From: JBBIRM01 sp037441765
GTDB taxonomy: Bacteria > Desulfobacterota > BSN033 > UBA1163
Direction: 5' to 3'
DNA: 8,811 nt
NCBI GenBank assembly: GCA_037441765.1
Contig: JBBIRM010000119.1
Span: 1-8,811, forward strand
The notes under the pieces were generated by a model that was given only the letters and a program-made list of their open reading frames with translations, ran no database searches and was not told the DNA's origin. The first letter of the stretch is position 1. Each line of letters opens with the position of its first letter. Position numbers and translations under genes: made by a program. Of the stretch, positions 6,745 through 8,811 are shown piece after piece.

Positions 6745-7671
6745 ATGAATAAGATGAGGCCTCATAAAATTTTATTATCATCCATTCTCATCATCTTTAT
6801 CTTAATTTTTGTTCTCTTCTCTTGTACCCTGAAGGAGGCTCAGCCTCCTTTGGTTCAACCTATGCAATCACCTCCCCCTAAGCCTGTTAAGATTGCCCTG
6901 GTGCTGGGAGCGGGTTCCTCTAAAGGTTTTGCACACATAGGGGTGCTTAAGATTCTTGAGATGAACAAAATCCCCATCCACATGATAGTGGGGACAAGTG
7001 TCGGGAGTGCGGTTGGTAGTCTTTATGCCTATGGCTACAATGCTATTCAACTTCAGAAACTCTCCTTTTCGATTGAGAAGGGGGATATCATTGACCTTAC
7101 AATCCCTGAAAATGGATTTATCAAAGGGGAAAAGCTCGAGGAGTTTATCAACAGGAGTGTAAAGTATACCCCTATTGAGAAGTTGAAGATTCCCTTTTAT
7201 CCAGTGGCCACTGATCTTCAAAGCGGACAGGAGGTGGTATTTGGCAAGGGAAACACGGGAACGGCGGTCAGGGCAAGTTGTTCCATTCCAGGTGTCTTTA
7301 GACCTGTAAAGATTGGAGATAAGATGTATGTAGATGGCGGGGTGGTTACCCCTGTGGCGGTAGATGCGGCCAGAAGATGGGGTGCAGATATAGTTATTGC
7401 AGTGGATATTTCATCAGGGACCGAAAGAGTCCAGCCTGAGAATACGATTGAAACCATTCTTCAATCGATTAACATCATGTACTCAAAACTTGCCACCATT
7501 CAACTTTCGAAGGCCGATGTGGTGATCAGACCAAAAGTAGGCTATATTGGATCAGCCGATTTTTCAAAAAGGCACGAAGCCATTCTTGAAGGGGAGAAGG
7601 CTGCGCTGGAGTCCTTGCCTCAAATCCTCCAAATCCTGAACAAATTCAAAGAAGAAGGAAGGTTGGAATAA
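6745..7671 (+). CDS. Patatin-like phospholipase lipoprotein (RssA-like)
   Basis: This 308-residue protein is a predicted serine acyl hydrolase of the patatin family. The glycine-rich oxyanion segment is GAGSSKG (55-61), the nucleophile is Ser85 in GTSVGS (GXSXG), and the dyad partner is Asp198 in VDGG, so both catalytic residues are present. The N-terminus has a positively charged start (MNKMRPHK), a strongly hydrophobic stretch (9-26) and FSC with Cys27, which reads as a lipoprotein signal, although Phe at -2 is atypical. A proline-rich linker (about 33-47) joins the anchor to the catalytic domain. The enzyme would therefore sit in the envelope; the substrate (phospholipid or other acyl ester) cannot be told from sequence. 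No clear Shine-Dalgarno precedes ATG 6745, and ATG 6754 is an alternative start. The gene heads the second group, 18 bases ahead of the DUF4019 gene. Confidence 0.9.
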   Translation: MNKMRPHKILLSSILIIFILIFVLFSCTLKEAQPPLVQPMQSPPPKPVKIALVLGAGSSKGFAHIGVLKILEMNKIPIHMIVGTSVGSAVGSLYAYGYNAIQLQKLSFSIEKGDIIDLTIPENGFIKGEKLEEFINRSVKYTPIEKLKIPFYPVATDLQSGQEVVFGKGNTGTAVRASCSIPGVFRPVKIGDKMYVDGGVVTPVAVDAARRWGADIVIAVDISSGTERVQPENTIETILQSINIMYSKLATIQLSKADVVIRPKVGYIGSADFSKRHEAILEGEKAALESLPQILQILNKFKEEGRLE

Positions 7672-7689
7672 TTATACTGGGAGGTTGAT

Positions 7690-8130
7690 ATGAAATACAG
7701 ATGGAGCAAAATCTTTGCCATTGCGTTATTGGTGTATTTTATTACCAATGGATTTTTATTGGCCAACGAAGAGGCTGTGAAAGAGGCCATTGCTTCGGCG
7801 GTCGAGTGGCTTAACTTGGTGGATGATGGTAAATATGATCGGAGCTGGGATGAGTCAGCAAGTCTATTTAAAACCGAAGTTTCGAGGGAAAAGTGGTTTG
7901 GCCTTTTAAGAGATAATCGATCTCCCCTTGGAAAGGTTCTGGTCAGAAAATTAAAATTGAAACATTATACGAAGTCCATGCCGGGTGCTCCAGAGGGAGA
8001 TTATGTAGTCCTTCAATATGAAACGGCCTTTGAAAAAAAACCATCCACCCTTGAGACAATTACCCCTATGTTGGATAAGGATGGTAAATGGAGGGTGATG
8101 AATTATTATATCACTTTTTTAGATGAATAA
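7690..8130 (+). CDS. Exported DUF4019 family protein
   Basis: This is a 146-residue protein of unknown function. Residues 1-26 form a cleavable signal peptide pattern: a basic start (MKYRWSK), a hydrophobic core and a likely cut near LLA-NE, so the mature protein is probably periplasmic. The mature part matches what I recall of DUF4019: AVEWLNLVDDGKYDRSWDE, VSREKWFGLLRDNRSPLGKV, MPGAPEGDYVVLQYETAFEKK and the C-terminal DGKWRVMNYYI. It looks like a small alpha+beta domain, possibly a binding module, with no catalytic motif that I can point to. GGGAGG (7679-7684) lies 5 bases before the ATG. The short gap to the patatin gene suggests co-transcription and perhaps a shared place of action in the envelope. 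Confidence 0.8.
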   Translation: MKYRWSKIFAIALLVYFITNGFLLANEEAVKEAIASAVEWLNLVDDGKYDRSWDESASLFKTEVSREKWFGLLRDNRSPLGKVLVRKLKLKHYTKSMPGAPEGDYVVLQYETAFEKKPSTLETITPMLDKDGKWRVMNYYITFLDE

Positions 8131-8146
8131 TATTTGATATAAGATT

Positions 8147-8153
8147 TGGAAGA
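8147..8153 (+). promoter_or_regulatory. Ribosome binding site that sets the yjbQ start
   Basis: GGAAGAG lies 7 bases before ATG 8161. A TTG start at 8146 would place this site inside the coding region and has no binding site of its own. Confidence 0.5.
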
Positions 8154-8160
8154 GAAAGCC

Positions 8161-8577
8161 ATGAAGAGTTATCGAAAAGAGTTGTGGTTTGAAGTCCCTT
8201 CCAGACGGGCCTTTATCAATATTACCCCAGAGGTTGAAAAATGCCTTAAAGAGAGTGGGATCAAAGAGGGGTTGGTCCTGGTGAATGCCATGCATATCAC
8301 CGCTTCTGTTTTTATCAATGACGATGAATCAGGACTTCATCAAGACTTTGATACCTGGCTGGAGAAACTTGCCCCCTATCAACCGATTTCACAATATCGC
8401 CACAATGTTGGAGAGGATAATGCGGATGCTCATCTTAAAAGGCAGATCATGGGAAGAGAGGTTGTTGTGGCCATCACCAATGGAAAACTTGATTTTGGTC
8501 CCTGGGAACAGATCTTCTATGGTGAGTTTGATGGAAGGAGAAAGAAGAGGGTCCTCATAAAAATTATAGGAGAATGA
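8161..8577 (+). CDS. yjbQ: YjbQ / UPF0047 family protein
   Basis: This 138-residue protein belongs to the widespread YjbQ (UPF0047, TIGR00149) family. E. coli YjbQ has been reported to have weak thiamine-phosphate synthase activity, and the true role is uncertain. Family marks seen here are the histidine in NAMHITASVFINDDE (about 44-58), YRHNVGEDNADAHLKRQIMG (about 79-98) with the conserved GEDNADAHLK, and the C-terminal GKLDFGPWEQIFYGEFDGRRKKRV. There is no signal peptide, so it should be cytosolic, unlike the two genes before it. The gap after the DUF4019 gene is 30 bases, consistent with one transcript. The thiamine link should not be taken as the assigned function, since no thiamine genes or TPP riboswitch are seen nearby. 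Confidence 0.88.
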   Translation: MKSYRKELWFEVPSRRAFINITPEVEKCLKESGIKEGLVLVNAMHITASVFINDDESGLHQDFDTWLEKLAPYQPISQYRHNVGEDNADAHLKRQIMGREVVVAITNGKLDFGPWEQIFYGEFDGRRKKRVLIKIIGE

Positions 8578-8635
8578 AAAATGACCTTTAATAAGTTTGA
8601 AGATAAAAATTCATAACAGAGGTTCGTTTTAGAAG

Positions 8636-8659
8636 AAAATTTTTTTGAGAAAAAATTTT
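8636..8659. terminator. AT-only hairpin after yjbQ, possible weak terminator
   Basis: AAAATTTTTT (8636-8645) and AAAAAATTTT (8650-8659) form a perfect 10-base-pair inverted repeat around a TGAG loop, in very AT-rich sequence. It has no G-C pairs, so as an intrinsic terminator it would be unstable. It could still act bidirectionally through its T tracts, or simply reflect curved, AT-rich intergenic DNA. No better terminator is visible after yjbQ. Confidence 0.3.
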
Positions 8660-8710
8660 AATTTATTTTTAAGAGGTTGATCAAAATTAAAATGGTATTA
8701 AGGGAACAAC

Positions 8711-8749
8711 GAGTCTATTGACTCAAAATTTACATTTTATTATTATAAT
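8711..8749 (+). promoter_or_regulatory. Promoter with overlapping inverted repeat, directed out of the window
   Basis: TTGACT (8718-8723, 5 of 6) is followed after 17 bases by TATTAT (8741-8746, 5 of 6), and an overlapping perfect TATAAT lies at 8744-8749. GAGTC (8711-8715) and GACTC (8720-8724) form a 5-base inverted repeat over the -35, a possible operator. The gene it would serve lies beyond 8811. Confidence 0.45.
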
Positions 8750-8771
8750 TTTAATGTCTCTAGTTTTGCAC

Positions 8772-8793
8772 CTTTCTAATTGAAAATAGAAAG
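8772..8793. repeat. Inverted repeat in the presumed leader of the next gene
   Basis: CTTTCTA (8772-8778) pairs perfectly with TAGAAAG (8787-8793) across an 8-base loop. It lies just downstream of the presumed promoter start region, so it could form a leader hairpin or a protein site. It is short and may be chance. Confidence 0.3.
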
Positions 8794-8811
8794 CTCTTAC
8801 CATATTATTTG

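Noticed and set aside
8581..8616. 11-codon ORF directly after yjbQ
   Set aside because: It is very short, lacks a ribosome binding site and shows no recognisable content.
32..8709. Near-identical 15-mers at 32-46 and 8695-8709 (GTATTAAGGGA[G/A]CAA) as flanking direct repeats of an island
   Set aside because: A 14 of 15 match is expected by chance a few times in a window of this size, and no integrase or tRNA gene accompanies it.

Overview
The window carries a compact, almost entirely + strand gene cluster from a moderately AT-rich bacterium. The presumed Gram-negative host is inferred from a lipoprotein-type patatin and a DUF4019 protein with an export signal. Two separate glycine decarboxylase subunits (GcvPA and GcvPB) replace the single long GcvP of E. 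coli, and AGA/AGG and ATA codons are common. This resembles Desulfobacterota ('deltaproteobacterial') or Nitrospirota-like lineages, but the placement is inference, and I cannot name a genus.

Layout. Positions 1-302 hold no convincing gene. They contain an antisense open frame that may be a decayed gene remnant, a candidate sigma70-type promoter whose -10 lies in a small palindrome, and a possible 16-codon leader ORF whose stop overlaps the gcvH start. Positions 303-6653 are a glycine cleavage and lipoylation operon: gcvH, gcvPA, gcvPB, lipB, lpdA, lipA. Positions 6745-8577 hold a second group behind its own good promoter: a patatin-like lipoprotein, a small exported DUF4019 protein and a YjbQ/UPF0047 protein. 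Positions 8578-8811 are very AT-rich and gene-free, with an AT-only hairpin, a strong-looking promoter pointing out of the window and two inverted repeats.

How the genes work together. GcvPA/GcvPB decarboxylate glycine and load the aminomethyl group onto the lipoyl arm of GcvH. Lpd reoxidises that arm. LipB places octanoate on GcvH and LipA inserts the two sulfurs, so the operon makes the H-protein and its own cofactor. The T-protein (gcvT), needed to pass the one-carbon unit to tetrahydrofolate, is not in the window. The second group has no evident metabolic link to the first and may act in the envelope, apart from the probably cytosolic YjbQ protein.

I see no mobile element, CRISPR array, tRNA or rRNA, and no clear previously undescribed system. 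The observations most worth a second look are the gcvH leader ORF and palindrome, the missing gcvT, the lipB start without a Shine-Dalgarno sequence but just behind a perfect -35 box, and the AT-rich region at the right end.
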